Below are positions 10,004-19,229 of a DNA stretch of 64,000 nt, piece after piece. Position numbers and translations under genes: made by a program. Origin of the DNA: an uncultured Bacteroidales bacterium (lineage in GTDB: Bacteria > Bacteroidota > Bacteroidia > Bacteroidales > Muribaculaceae); NCBI GenBank assembly GCA_905210435.1, contig CAJLWO010000003.1, positions 1 through 64,000 of the forward strand, in the 5' to 3' direction. A model generated the notes under the pieces. It was given only the letters and a program-made list of their open reading frames with translations, did no database searches and had not been told where the DNA came from. Position 1 is the stretch's first letter; every line of letters begins with the position of its first letter.

Positions 10004-10257
10004 ATCCCTCCTAATATGAAATAAGGAAATGACTTTATCGGATATGCCCGGTTATATTCCGACCTGTGTGTTTCCCTGATTCCAATGCGCCGGATGGTGC
10101 CTGTTATCGTTATGCTTCCATAAATTTACAAAAAATCGGGCGCAATTCCTAACAACCGGAGAAAATTTTGTGAGCTTTATTTCCCGGCGATGGAGCCGGT
10201 GCCGATGCGCAAAAAAAATATGCACGGCGAAATGTTAAAAATTCAGCCGAATTTTTC

Positions 10258-10297
10258 GGACATAGCCGGACATACCTGGACATAGCCGGACAATGCT
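10258..10297. repeat. Four 10-bp direct repeats (iteron-like)
   Basis: Four head-to-tail copies of GGACATAGCC with exact 10-bp period: GGACATAGCC, GGACATACCT, GGACATAGCC and GGACAATGCT. One helical turn per unit places all copies on the same face of the DNA. Such arrays bind relaxosome, partition or regulatory proteins. The array lies between the oriT candidate and the ParA-like traA gene. Confidence 0.75.
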
Positions 10298-10938
10298 CTT
10301 TATCCCAAGAAATTGGCTTATTTTCAGATTTGCCAATTTGCAGAATTATTTGTTCCTTTGTGTAGAGATTGACAGTTAAACCTGCCTTCAAGGAGTTCAA
10401 CTTACCGATATTATTATAGAACTATCCATTGAACTGCAAGTATGATTTTCAATCTGTCTTGAGAACATTATTTTTATTGATGGATATATCTGTTTTTAGA
10501 CAAATCTGTATCCTTCCTTACAGTTCAACTTATAGATATGGAATTGGAACTGTTTAATGAACGATAAAGATACAGTCTTATAGATTTATGTATCTGCAAT
10601 ATTATTTACTGTTTGATTGACAAATTTATTTATCTATAATTCATAGCTTGATGGCTTCAAGGCTTGACAGCTATGGTGACAGGCACCACTAATCTCCACA
10701 TCCAAACCCGAACCAGACATGACTGACGAACCCAAACATTCCCGGCTTACTTAGCCGATGCCCTCCCGACAGCGGAGGACGGCCGTTCCCTGCGGCATAG
10801 AAAGCTGTCAATCCACCCCGCATAGTATAATGCCGGCACTGATTCGCGCCGATGGAAGCCCGGTCTATCCGTGTCAGAAGATACGCTGACGGCCAAAGCT
10901 ATGCACCCACCACTACATCCAAATCCAAATTAAATTCT
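10298..10938. promoter_or_regulatory. AT-rich non-coding leader of the tra operon
   Basis: No convincing gene. The part 10360-10650 is strongly AT-rich and contains an inverted repeat ACAGTTC (10520-10526) / GAACTGT (10547-10553), plus a further GAACTG copy near 10433. The part 10650-10938 is richer in G+C and leads into traA. A plausible home for the tra promoter and its control, but no clear TAnnTTTG box with a good -33 partner could be fixed. Confidence 0.4.
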
Positions 10939-11694
10939 ATGACAGACCCCAAATTTGTCGCTTTCTCCACCCAGAAAGGGGGAGCAGGCAAAACCACTCT
11001 GACCGTTTTGGCGGCGAGTTACCTCTACTATGTGAAGGGGCTTAAAGTCCTTGTCGTGGACTGCGACTATCCGCAGTACAGCATCGAAGAGATGCGCCAG
11101 CGTGACAAAGACCTGATTGAGTGCAGCCCCCAGTTCAAGAAACTTTTTTCCGACTATCTGCGCCAGACTAAACTCGCGCCTTATCCTCTCTTGACGGCAA
11201 AGCCGGAGGAGGCTATGCAGAAGGTACGCGACATCATCGAGGACGGCAACGATATAGACATCGTTTTCTTCGACCTGCCAGGCACGGTCAATAACCGTGG
11301 TGTCGTCAACATTCTCAACTGCATGGATACGGTTATCGTGCCCGTCGCAGCCGACAAGGTTATCCTTGAAAGCTCACTCGCCTTCGCCCTGAAGATACAG
11401 GAGTGGCTCACTACCGGACGCACACAGGTCAAACAGATGTATATGCTCTGGAACCTCGTCGATGCACGCGAGAAAACAGACCTCTACGACCAGTATGAGG
11501 CCGTTTTCGAGGAATACGGTCTTATGACGCTTAAAACCAAGATCCCGGATACCAAAAAGTATAGGCGTGAAGGGTCAAAGACGCTCAACCGCGCCGTGTT
11601 CCGCTCGACGGTTATGCCGCCGGACAAGACACTGCTAAAAGGAACCCGCCTGCCGGAACTTACCGATGAATTGCTCGACTTACTCAAACTCTGA
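10939..11694 (+). CDS. traA: ParA-family ATPase TraA
   Basis: Deviant Walker ATPase of 251 residues and first gene of the tra operon. The P-loop KGGAGKTT is at 13-20, directly after the start-proximal strand KFVAFSTQ, as in ParA/MinD proteins. The segment VDCDYPQYS follows at about 42, and the Walker B-like strand DIVFFDLPGTV at about 105. I chose the ATG at 10939, which gives the usual N-terminus. A longer frame to 10852 adds 29 unlike residues. TraA proteins open the transfer operons of CTnDOT-like elements. The exact role (positioning, partition or regulation) is not settled. Confidence 0.9.
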   Translation: MTDPKFVAFSTQKGGAGKTTLTVLAASYLYYVKGLKVLVVDCDYPQYSIEEMRQRDKDLIECSPQFKKLFSDYLRQTKLAPYPLLTAKPEEAMQKVRDIIEDGNDIDIVFFDLPGTVNNRGVVNILNCMDTVIVPVAADKVILESSLAFALKIQEWLTTGRTQVKQMYMLWNLVDAREKTDLYDQYEAVFEEYGLMTLKTKIPDTKKYRREGSKTLNRAVFRSTVMPPDKTLLKGTRLPELTDELLDLLKL

Positions 11695-11699
11695 CCGAT

Positions 11700-12113
11700 A
11701 TGGCAAAGAAATATGAGTCGGAAATCGATCCCGATGAGTTCATCAGGTCATTCAGAGAGGAGTCCTCCTCTCTGTCAACGCTGAAAAGGAAGCCTAAAGA
11801 AAGTCCGACGCCTGACACACCCGATTCGACAGAAGACAGGGCTGCGTCCACCAAATCCAGTCACGCACCCTCGGAACAATCTTCTGCCGATACAAAACGG
11901 GAGGCACAGTTCCGTGAACGGTTTATCACGAGAACGACCTATCTGCGTCCACAGGTCAAATTCCTTATGGTAGAGATAGACCCGGTTCTGATTGGTAAAA
12001 TCAAGAGGCTTATCGCTTTCGAGAACGGTTCCTGTTCCCTCAAATCCTATATCAACAATGTACTGGCATCCCATTTTGAGGAGTATGCCGATGTAATCAA
12101 CCCCAAACTCTAA
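11700..12113 (+). CDS. DUF3408 conjugal transfer protein (copy 1)
   Basis: Protein of 137 residues. A disordered, S/T/P/E-rich N-terminal half is followed by a DUF3408 domain: TYLRPQVKFLMVEIDP, then SCSLKSYINNVLASHFEEYA. The domain resembles small ribbon-helix-helix DNA-binding folds. It is in the traB position, 5 nt after traA. Two more proteins of the same family follow directly, and their boundaries share nearly the same bases, so the three probably arose by tandem duplication. Confidence 0.82.
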   Translation: MAKKYESEIDPDEFIRSFREESSSLSTLKRKPKESPTPDTPDSTEDRAASTKSSHAPSEQSSADTKREAQFRERFITRTTYLRPQVKFLMVEIDPVLIGKIKRLIAFENGSCSLKSYINNVLASHFEEYADVINPKL

Positions 12114-12119
12114 CCAGCT

Positions 12120-12500
12120 ATGCCCAAATCAGCATCAATCTCAACTATTTCCGACAGGAATTTCAGGGTAATACCGAAGGATGGCAGAAAAAATCCCGAT
12201 GTTTCAACGCATATGGCTTCAAATGGTAAAGCCGTTATGGAAGCCGATGTATATGAAAACCCTTCTCTCCCGAATCGTACTCACGAATACATGGAACGAT
12301 TCGTATATAACAATACGTATGCGGCTCCACAAGTCAAATACGTCACGACAGAGATAGACCCTGAAATTGTATGGAAAATACGTAGTATCCTGTTCGGCCG
12401 CAAGAAAGGGCGCGTATGCTCGCTAAAGGCTTTCATCAACAACGTACTGGCAGCCCATCTGGAGGAATATGCCGATGTTATCAACCAGCTTAAACTCTAA
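12120..12500 (+). CDS. DUF3408 conjugal transfer protein (copy 2)
   Basis: Protein of 126 residues whose C-terminal half (YAAPQVKYVTTEIDPEIVWK, then KAFINNVLAAHLEEYADVIN) is a clear relative of the copy just upstream. The N-terminal 50 residues differ. It starts 6 nt after the preceding stop. The junction AAACTCTAACCAGCTATG is repeated almost exactly at the next junction, which supports recent tandem duplication. The role is unknown but within the transfer operon. DNA binding is plausible from the fold of the family. Confidence 0.8.
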   Translation: MPKSASISTISDRNFRVIPKDGRKNPDVSTHMASNGKAVMEADVYENPSLPNRTHEYMERFVYNNTYAAPQVKYVTTEIDPEIVWKIRSILFGRKKGRVCSLKAFINNVLAAHLEEYADVINQLKL

Positions 12501-12506
12501 CCAACT

Positions 12507-12806
12507 ATGCCCAAATCCCCGTTTGTAACCATCAACGTGAATCCGGCCACTGACATAGATGTCAGAGCCGCCGAGGAGCGCAGGAAATATGCCGCCAAGT
12601 TTCTCCGGCCAGGCATTGTGCGCTCCAACACCAAAGTGTATATCTATCCCGAAGTCCATGCCGTCCTGAGCCGCATGGCAGACAGGTTCCGTGATACCGG
12701 CGCCTCCATCGGCTCGTATGTATCGGAGATCCTTCTCGACCACTTCGCCAACAACCGCGAGGTCATGGAAGGTCTCTATGACGAGAACAGCCAGCCTCTT
12801 TTCTGA
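12507..12806 (+). CDS. DUF3408 conjugal transfer protein (copy 3, short)
   Basis: Protein of 99 residues, the shortest and most divergent of the three tandem relatives. It keeps the pattern of a beta-strand (TKVYIYPEVHAVLSRMAD) followed by two helices ending in YVSEILLDHFANNREV. The stop overlaps the next start as TGATG. It may be the traC equivalent by position, but I do not assign the symbol. Confidence 0.72.
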   Translation: MPKSPFVTINVNPATDIDVRAAEERRKYAAKFLRPGIVRSNTKVYIYPEVHAVLSRMADRFRDTGASIGSYVSEILLDHFANNREVMEGLYDENSQPLF

Positions 12807-13537
12807 TGGAAACGCTGCTTATCATAGCATTGCTTGCAAGCAATGTGTGGCTTATCAGAAAAGTCCTGACAAAGCCGGATGTTCAGAGCGTCGGCAAAAA
12901 TGAAAATGGCGCCGCGCCGGAACCACCGCCCGCAGATGAAGCTCCGCCTGAAGAAGTAGTAGGCAAAAGCTCCTTCGATGCCGACAAGTTCATGGACTCG
13001 TTCCGCGAAATCGCAAAGGAAGCCGCTACCGAAGCCGCAAGGGAGGTCGTGCCGCTTATAGTCATGGAACTCGGCAAACCCTCAGATGCCGGACTACCCG
13101 ATACTCCCGAAGAAAAGCCGAGGATGCAAATCCCGCCCGAAAAGCTGGATGAGATATTCTCAACCCACTCCGTGAGTGAGCTTACCGGCGAAACTCCGCC
13201 TCCCGCCGAGGCAAATGCCGACGGTATAGACTTCGATGAAATGCAGACCGCCATGAAGGTGCTGAAAAATCAGCCTCACACCACTGAGGATGAACAGACT
13301 GCCCGACGGGTAGTTTCCGAACTTGAAGGCACCGAGATTATCGAATATGTCAAACTCGACCCGGTAGTGCGCAAACGCATACTGATGATTGAGTGTCAGT
13401 TGCCCGACATACCTGAAGATGCTCCGGCTCCGGCTGAGAAAACCGACGAGGCAATCGGTAAAGGCCGCAAGATTGTCTTTCATGCCGACATCGACACTAC
13501 CGATATTGACGCCATCGACTTCAATATCCTTCACTGA
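12806..13537 (+). CDS. traD: Membrane-anchored conjugal transfer protein, TraD-like
   Basis: Protein of 243 residues with one N-terminal membrane helix (LLIIALLASNVWLI, residues 4-17), a proline- and acid-rich linker, a helical segment (about 50-95) and an acidic C-terminus. Position between the DUF3408 genes and traE and overall build match TraD of CTnDOT-like elements. The function is not known. The symbol rests mainly on gene order. Confidence 0.62.
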   Translation: METLLIIALLASNVWLIRKVLTKPDVQSVGKNENGAAPEPPPADEAPPEEVVGKSSFDADKFMDSFREIAKEAATEAAREVVPLIVMELGKPSDAGLPDTPEEKPRMQIPPEKLDEIFSTHSVSELTGETPPPAEANADGIDFDEMQTAMKVLKNQPHTTEDEQTARRVVSELEGTEIIEYVKLDPVVRKRILMIECQLPDIPEDAPAPAEKTDEAIGKGRKIVFHADIDTTDIDAIDFNILH

Positions 13538-13602
13538 CCACCACTAAACCGCTTTAGCGCTTTGCTAAGGCAAAGAAATCCACAATCCAAATCAATTTAT
13601 TT

Positions 13603-13959
13603 ATGACTAAATTCTTCAAGTCGCTCTACAAGCGCATCGTGGAGTTTATGAACGCTCCCGGTATGCGCCGCCCTATGGCCGCCATGCTCACACTGATGAT
13701 ATGTGCCGCCAATCTCTATGCCGCCGGCAACGGTCTGGCAGGCATCAACGAGGCAACCTCGATGATGACCTCCTATTTCGATCCCGCCACGAAGCTGATT
13801 TATGCCATCGGCGCAGTCGTCGGTCTTATCGGCGGTGTCAAGGTCTATGGCAAGTTCAGCTCCGGCGATCCCGACACGAGCAAGACCGCCGCATCGTGGT
13901 TCGGTGCCTGTATCTTCCTTGTTGTCGCCGCCACAATTCTGCGCTCGTTCTTCCTCTAA
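13603..13959 (+). CDS. traE: TraE (DUF4134), pilin-like membrane protein
   Basis: Protein of 118 residues with an N-terminal extension, a hydrophobic segment (PMAAMLTLMICAANLYA) and then the DUF4134 core: INEATSMMTSYFDPATKLIY, a glycine-rich helix (IGAVVGLIGGVKVYGKF) and a last membrane helix. The topology resembles VirB2-type pilins, so it is likely the structural subunit of the mating channel. It starts after a 65-nt gap with a small hairpin (CTTTAGC/GCTAAGG) and an ATCCACAATC leader, so translation may be set separately from traD. Confidence 0.9.
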   Translation: MTKFFKSLYKRIVEFMNAPGMRRPMAAMLTLMICAANLYAAGNGLAGINEATSMMTSYFDPATKLIYAIGAVVGLIGGVKVYGKFSSGDPDTSKTAASWFGACIFLVVAATILRSFFL

Positions 13960-13962
13960 TCC

Positions 13963-14289
13963 ATGCCGCTGATGGAATACTCTGTTAACAAGGGCATAGG
14001 CAGGACGGTCGAATATAAGGGGCTTAAAGCGCAGTACCTGTTCATCTTCGCAGGAGGTCTTATCGCCGATTTCATACTGTTCGTAATCCTCTATATGTGC
14101 GGGGTGCAGCAGGGTCTGTGCATAGGCTTCGGTGCCATAAGCGCGTCGGTGCTGGTGTGGTACACTTTCCACCTCAACGGCAAGTACGGCCAGTACGGAC
14201 TTATGAAGCTCACATCGGTGAAATACCGTCCCCGATATATCATCAACCGTCTGCGTGTGCGCAATATATTGAAGGGAGGCTGCCGATGA
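13963..14289 (+). CDS. traF: TraF (DUF4133), VirB3-like membrane protein
   Basis: Protein of 108 residues with two adjacent membrane helices (FIFAGGLIADFILFVILYM and a following segment) and a basic C-terminus, as in DUF4133/VirB3 proteins that work with the VirB4-type ATPase. It lies 3 nt after traE. Its stop overlaps the traG start (ATGA at 14286-14289). Confidence 0.88.
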   Translation: MPLMEYSVNKGIGRTVEYKGLKAQYLFIFAGGLIADFILFVILYMCGVQQGLCIGFGAISASVLVWYTFHLNGKYGQYGLMKLTSVKYRPRYIINRLRVRNILKGGCR

Positions 14290-16787
14290 GAAACATACTG
14301 AAAGCCACAACACTGGAGTCAAAGCTGCCGCTTCTCGCCGTGGAACACGGCTGTATCATCAGCAAGGATGCCGACATAACCGTGTGCTACGAGGTTACGC
14401 TGCCGGAGCTGTTCACCGTCACATCGCAGGAATACGAGGCTATGCACGCCGCATGGTGCAAGGCTATCAAGGTATTGCCCCGCTTCACGGTGGCGCATAA
14501 GCAGGACTGGTTTGTGTCGGAGAATTATAAGCCGGAACTGCAAAAAGATGATTTGTCTTTTCTTGACAGGAGCTTCGAGCGTCATTTCAACGAGCGTCCG
14601 TATCTGGCGCACAAGTGCTACCTGTATCTGACAAAGACCACAAAGGAGCGTATGCGACAGCAGTCCAACTTCTCCACACTCTGCCGTGGGCGTATCACTC
14701 CGAAGGAACTCAATCACGATATGATTGTGGGCTTCATGGAAGCCGTGGGCCAGTTCGAGCGCATAATCAACGACTCCGGATATATCTCGCTGCGCAGCAT
14801 GGGTGACGATGAGATTGTCGGCACCGACAGCACATCGGGCATCATCGAGAGGTATCTCTTGCTGTCAACCGACGATGTAACCTGTCTGGAGGATATAGAC
14901 CTGTCGCCGAAAGAAATGCGCGTCGGCGACAAGATGCTATGTCTGCACACCCTCTCGGACACCGACGACCTGCCAGGAAAGGTCAGCACCGACAACCGCT
15001 ATGAACGCCTGTCAACCGACAGAAGCGATTGCAGACTGAGCTTCGCATCTCCCGTGGGTCTGCTCCTGCCGTGCAACCACATCTATAACCAGTATGTGTT
15101 TATCGACGACCACGACGAGAATCTGGCGAAGTTTGAAAAGACGGCGCGCAATATGAACTCGCTTTCAAGGTACAGCCGTTCCAACGCAATCAATAAGGAG
15201 TGGATAGACCGCTATCTGAACGAGGCACACAGCTATGGTCTTACATCAGTGCGCTGCCACTGCAACATCATGGCTTGGAGTGACGATGCCGAGGAACTGC
15301 GCCGGATAAAGAACGATGTCGGCGGTCAGCTTGCGACTATGGGATGTATGCCGAGGCACAACACCATCGACTGCCCGACGCTGTATTGGGCGGCTATGCC
15401 CGGCAACGAAGCGGATTTCCCTGCCGAGGAAAGTTTCTATACTTTCATCGAGCCTGCCGTCTGCTTCTTCACTGCCGAAACAAACTACCGTTCCTCACTC
15501 TCCCCATTTGGAATAAAAATGGTGGATCGCCTTACGGGTAAACCTGTCCACTTGGATATTTCCGACGAGCCGATGAAGCGCGGCATAACCACCAACCGCA
15601 ACAAGTTCATTCTCGGCCCGTCGGGTAGCGGCAAGTCTTTCTTCACCAACCATCTGGTACGACAGTATTACGAGCAAGGCGCGCATATCCTGCTGATTGA
15701 CACCGGCAATTCCTACGAAGGTCTGTGCAACCTTATCCACAACCGTACCCACGGCGAAGACGGTGTGTATTACACCTACACCGAGGAAAAGCCGATTTCT
15801 TTCAATCCGTTTTTCACCGAGGACGGGGTGTTTGATGTTGAGAAAAAGGACTCCATCAAGACGCTGCTTCTCACGCTCTGGAAGTCAGAGGACGACAGAG
15901 TTTCCAAAACGGAGAGTGGCGAATTAGGCTCCGCACTGTCGATGTTCCTTGAAAAGATGAAGAAAGACCGCGACATCGTTCCCTGTTTCAATTCTTTTTA
16001 CGAGTTTATGCGTGATGAATACCGCGCAGAAATGGCACAGCGTCCTATCCCCATCTACAAACAAGACTTCGACATAGATAACTTTCTGACAACGCTGCGC
16101 CAGTATTATCATGGCGGCCGCTTTGATTTCCTGCTGAACTCCAGAGAGAACATCGACCTGCTTAACAAGCGTTTCGTGGTATTCGAGATTGACGCTATCC
16201 GCGACAACAAAGACCTGTTCCCGGTGGTGACAATCATCATCATGGAAGCCTTCATCAACAAGATGCGCCGTCTGAAAGGCGTGCGCAAGGTCCTTATCTG
16301 CGAGGAGGCTTGGAAAGCGTTGTCAACAGCGAACATGGCCGAGTATATGCGCTATATGTTCAAGACGGTGAGAAAGTATTTCGGTGAGGCTGTGGTGGTT
16401 ACGCAGGAGGTTGACGACATAATATCGTCGCCGATTGTCAAGGAAACCATCATCAACAACTCCGACTGCAAGATACTTCTCGACCAGAGAAAGTATATGA
16501 ACCGCTTCGACCAGATTCAGGAGTTGCTCGGTCTGACCGATAAGGAGAAAGGCCAGATTCTCAGTATAAATCTCTCTAATAATCCGAACCGATTATATAA
16601 GGAGGTGTGGATCGGGCTGGGTGGAACGCAGTCGGCAGTGTATGCGACAGAGGTATCGCCGGAAGAATACCTCGCCTATACCACCGAGGAAACGGAGAAG
16701 ATGCAGGTACTCGCCCGCGCCCGTCAGCTCGGAGGCGACATCGAGGCTGCCATCAAACAGTTAGCAAACGAAAGGAGAGAAAACTGA
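14286..16787 (+). CDS. traG: TraG, VirB4-type conjugation ATPase
   Basis: ATPase of 833 residues that energises assembly of the mating channel. Walker A GPSGSGKSFF is at about 444, and Walker B VLICEEAWKAL at about 668-678. A late segment VVVTQEVDDIISSPIV follows, as in TraG/VirB4. The ATG at 14286 overlaps the traF stop. A longer frame from 14097 would only duplicate traF sequence. The N-terminal half holds a TraG-type domain without ATPase motifs. Length and order are as expected. Confidence 0.95.
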   Translation: MRNILKATTLESKLPLLAVEHGCIISKDADITVCYEVTLPELFTVTSQEYEAMHAAWCKAIKVLPRFTVAHKQDWFVSENYKPELQKDDLSFLDRSFERHFNERPYLAHKCYLYLTKTTKERMRQQSNFSTLCRGRITPKELNHDMIVGFMEAVGQFERIINDSGYISLRSMGDDEIVGTDSTSGIIERYLLLSTDDVTCLEDIDLSPKEMRVGDKMLCLHTLSDTDDLPGKVSTDNRYERLSTDRSDCRLSFASPVGLLLPCNHIYNQYVFIDDHDENLAKFEKTARNMNSLSRYSRSNAINKEWIDRYLNEAHSYGLTSVRCHCNIMAWSDDAEELRRIKNDVGGQLATMGCMPRHNTIDCPTLYWAAMPGNEADFPAEESFYTFIEPAVCFFTAETNYRSSLSPFGIKMVDRLTGKPVHLDISDEPMKRGITTNRNKFILGPSGSGKSFFTNHLVRQYYEQGAHILLIDTGNSYEGLCNLIHNRTHGEDGVYYTYTEEKPISFNPFFTEDGVFDVEKKDSIKTLLLTLWKSEDDRVSKTESGELGSALSMFLEKMKKDRDIVPCFNSFYEFMRDEYRAEMAQRPIPIYKQDFDIDNFLTTLRQYYHGGRFDFLLNSRENIDLLNKRFVVFEIDAIRDNKDLFPVVTIIIMEAFINKMRRLKGVRKVLICEEAWKALSTANMAEYMRYMFKTVRKYFGEAVVVTQEVDDIISSPIVKETIINNSDCKILLDQRKYMNRFDQIQELLGLTDKEKGQILSINLSNNPNRLYKEVWIGLGGTQSAVYATEVSPEEYLAYTTEETEKMQVLARARQLGGDIEAAIKQLANERREN

Positions 16788-16790
16788 TGT

Positions 16791-16925
16791 ATGAAAGTCA
16801 AGCAATCCCTAATATTCATCATTTCAGGTCTGTTCCTTTTCCTCGGCCTCCTCCTTGTATCAGCTTACCGGCTGTTTACAGCCCTAATCAGAATCATTGT
16901 GAGTATGGCTCACAGAATACGCTAA
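16791..16925 (+). CDS. 44-residue single-pass membrane protein between traG and traI
   Basis: A short open frame with ATG at 16791, starting MKVKQSLIFIISGLFLFLG and ending in a basic tail (SMAHRIR). One long hydrophobic helix spans residues 7-24 or more. A purine-rich AAAGGAGAGAAAA lies about 8 nt upstream and is one of the few Shine-Dalgarno-like sites in the element. The frame ends two bases before the leader of traI, filling the gap exactly. CTnDOT-like operons carry a small gene (traH) at this place, so it may be the equivalent, but I cannot confirm it from sequence similarity. Confidence 0.6.
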   Translation: MKVKQSLIFIISGLFLFLGLLLVSAYRLFTALIRIIVSMAHRIR

Positions 16926-16946
16926 ATCCACTTAATCCACAATCAA

Positions 16947-17585
16947 ATGAAGCAATTAAAGTTTCTTTTCCCCTTAATCGCTCTGTGCCTTCTTTTAGGC
17001 ACGGGCAGGGCTTCGGCCCAGTGGACTGTAATAGACCCGTCCAACATAGCGCAGTCCATCGTAAACAACTCTAAATCACTTGTGCAGGAGTCGCAGACGG
17101 CGACGCACATGGTGAAGAATTTTCAGGAAACTGTGAAAATCTACCAGCAGGCGAAGAAATATTATGACGCGCTCCAGTCGGTGAACAACCTTGTCCGCGA
17201 TGCCCGCAAGGTGCAGCAGACAATCCTGATGCTCGGCAATATCTCTGGCTACTATGTCAACAATTTCCAAAAGATGCTGACAGACCCGAACTTCACCAGT
17301 GCCGAACTCTCGGCAATCGCTTCCGGCTACACCCGTATCCTTGAAGAAGCCAACGGTGTCCTCGGCGACTTGAAGCAGGTAGTCAATATAACTACACTGA
17401 GCATGACCGACAAAGACCGAATGGATGTCGTGGACGACTGCTACAAGGAGATGAAGCGTCTGATGAACCTCACGGCGTACTATACCAACAAGAACATCAG
17501 CGTGTCATACCTGCGCGCCAAAAAGAAAGCCGACACCAAACGTGTGGTGGCTCTCTATGGCGACGGCTCTGAAAAATACTGGTGA
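16947..17585 (+). CDS. traI: TraI (DUF4141), periplasmic VirB5-like protein
   Basis: Protein of 212 residues with a signal peptide cleaved after GRASA (about residue 24). A helical body rich in Q/K/N follows (ATHMVKNFQETVKIYQQAKK), then NISGYYVNNFQKML, as in DUF4141. Helical periplasmic proteins at this place are usually compared with VirB5. The leader CCACTTAATCCACAATC directly precedes the ATG. The stop overlaps the traJ start (TGATG). Confidence 0.9.
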   Translation: MKQLKFLFPLIALCLLLGTGRASAQWTVIDPSNIAQSIVNNSKSLVQESQTATHMVKNFQETVKIYQQAKKYYDALQSVNNLVRDARKVQQTILMLGNISGYYVNNFQKMLTDPNFTSAELSAIASGYTRILEEANGVLGDLKQVVNITTLSMTDKDRMDVVDDCYKEMKRLMNLTAYYTNKNISVSYLRAKKKADTKRVVALYGDGSEKYW

Positions 17586-18601
17586 TGCCTATGCTGTGCG
17601 CTATTGATTTTTCAAACCTCCACACCATTCTGCGCTCGCTTTATGACGAGATGATGCCTCTTTGCGAGGATATGGCGGGAGTGGCTCAGGGTATAGCCGG
17701 ATTAGGCGCGCTGTTTTATGTCGCCTACCGTATCTGGCAGTCGCTGGCAAGAGCCGAACCGATTGATGTCTTTCCGTTGCTTCGCCCGTTTGTAATCGGA
17801 TTCTGCATAATGTTCTTTCCTACCGTGGTATTAGGTACCATCAATTCCGTCATGTCACCGATTGTTCAAGGCACAGCCTCGATGCTCGAAGGGCAGACCC
17901 TCGACATGAAGAAGTACCGTGAGGAAAAAGACCGTCTGGAATACGAGGCGATGATGAACGACCCCTCGACCGCTTACCTCGTTGACGATGCCGAGTTTGA
18001 CAGGCAGATAGACGAGTTAGGTGTGACGGAGATAGGCACTGCCGCCGGAATGTATATCGAGCGCGGAATGTATAAGGTCAAGAAGGCAATCCAGAATTTC
18101 TTTCGTGAGCTGCTGGAAATGCTCTTTCAGGCTGCCTCGCTCACGATTGACACGATTCGCACTTTCTTCCTTATTGTGTTGGCGATCCTCGGCCCTATTT
18201 CATTCGCTCTATCCGTATGGGATGGCTTCCAGTCAACCCTTACACAGTGGATATGCCGCTACATTCAGACCTATCTATGGTTGCCTGTGGCAGACCTGTT
18301 TTCGACGATACTGGCGAAAATACAGGTGCTGATGCTCCAGAACGACATTTCGGAACTGACTAATAATCCGAATGTTGACCTTGACGGGAGCAACACCGCT
18401 TATACGGTGTTCATGATTATCGGCATTATCGGGTACTTCACAATTCCGACTGTCGCAGGCTGGATCATACAGGCCGGAGGCGCAGGTAATTACAACCGTG
18501 CTGTCAACAATACCGCTATGCAGGTCGGCTCCGGTGCGGCAAGTGTCGCCGGTGGAGTGGCAGGTAATGTGGCAGGCAGAGCAGGTAAATTATTAAAGTA
18601 G
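17585..18601 (+). CDS. traJ: TraJ, VirB6/TrbL-like polytopic membrane protein
   Basis: Protein of 338 residues with several membrane helices. Three lie near the N-terminus and between residues 180 and 215 (FFLIVLAILGPISFALSVW), and two more near 275-300. The C-terminus is glycine- and alanine-rich. This is the build of VirB6/TrbL inner-membrane channel proteins. I prefer the ATG at 17585, which overlaps the traI stop, over the GTG at 17582. Confidence 0.9.
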   Translation: MPMLCAIDFSNLHTILRSLYDEMMPLCEDMAGVAQGIAGLGALFYVAYRIWQSLARAEPIDVFPLLRPFVIGFCIMFFPTVVLGTINSVMSPIVQGTASMLEGQTLDMKKYREEKDRLEYEAMMNDPSTAYLVDDAEFDRQIDELGVTEIGTAAGMYIERGMYKVKKAIQNFFRELLEMLFQAASLTIDTIRTFFLIVLAILGPISFALSVWDGFQSTLTQWICRYIQTYLWLPVADLFSTILAKIQVLMLQNDISELTNNPNVDLDGSNTAYTVFMIIGIIGYFTIPTVAGWIIQAGGAGNYNRAVNNTAMQVGSGAASVAGGVAGNVAGRAGKLLK

Positions 18602-18605
18602 AACT

Positions 18606-19229
18606 ATGGAATTTAAGTCATTAAGGAACATTGAAACATCGTTCCGCCAGATACGCCTTTTCGGTATCGTGTTCGTTGCGATGTGTGCCGTTGTGGTGTC
18701 GGTAGCCATGATAATGGTGTTCAATTTCGCCGAAAGGCAGCGGGAGAAAATCTATGTCCTTGACAACGGCAAGTCACTGATGCTTGCATTGTCGCAGGAT
18801 ATGAGCCAGAACCGTCCGGCAGAGGCGCGTGAACACGTGCGCCGCTTCCATGAGCTGTTTTTCAACCTCTCGCCCGACAAATCGGCCATCGAGCATAACA
18901 TCAACCGCGCTCTGATTCTCAGCGACAAGTCGGCATACAACTACTATACCGATTTCTCGGAGAAAGGTTATTACAACCGTATCATCGCCGGCAATATCAA
19001 TCAGGTCGTGCAGGTTGACAGCGTGGTGTGTGACTTCAACACATATCCATATACCGCCAAGACCTACGCGCGGCAGATGATTATCCGCGAAAGCAATATG
19101 ACGGAGCGCACTCTGATAACGGTATGCCGCCTTTCCAACGTGTCGCGCTCCGACGACAATCCCAACGGATTTATTATTGAAGGTTTCAACATCCTTGAAA
19201 ACAAGGATATAATCACTACCAAACGATGA
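18606..19229 (+). CDS. traK: TraK, VirB8-like protein
   Basis: Protein of 207 residues with a short cytoplasmic start (IETSFRQIRLF), one membrane helix at about 20-42 and a periplasmic domain containing NYYTDFSEKGYYNRIIAGNI. This matches TraK of Bacteroidales elements, a VirB8-like core subunit. The stop overlaps the traL start (ATGA). Confidence 0.9.
   Translation: MEFKSLRNIETSFRQIRLFGIVFVAMCAVVVSVAMIMVFNFAERQREKIYVLDNGKSLMLALSQDMSQNRPAEAREHVRRFHELFFNLSPDKSAIEHNINRALILSDKSAYNYYTDFSEKGYYNRIIAGNINQVVQVDSVVCDFNTYPYTAKTYARQMIIRESNMTERTLITVCRLSNVSRSDDNPNGFIIEGFNILENKDIITTKR

Noticed and set aside
10149..10400. 83-codon minus-strand frame in the mob-tra gap
   Set aside because: It spans the iteron array, has no family pattern and no leader; the gap is better read as regulatory DNA.
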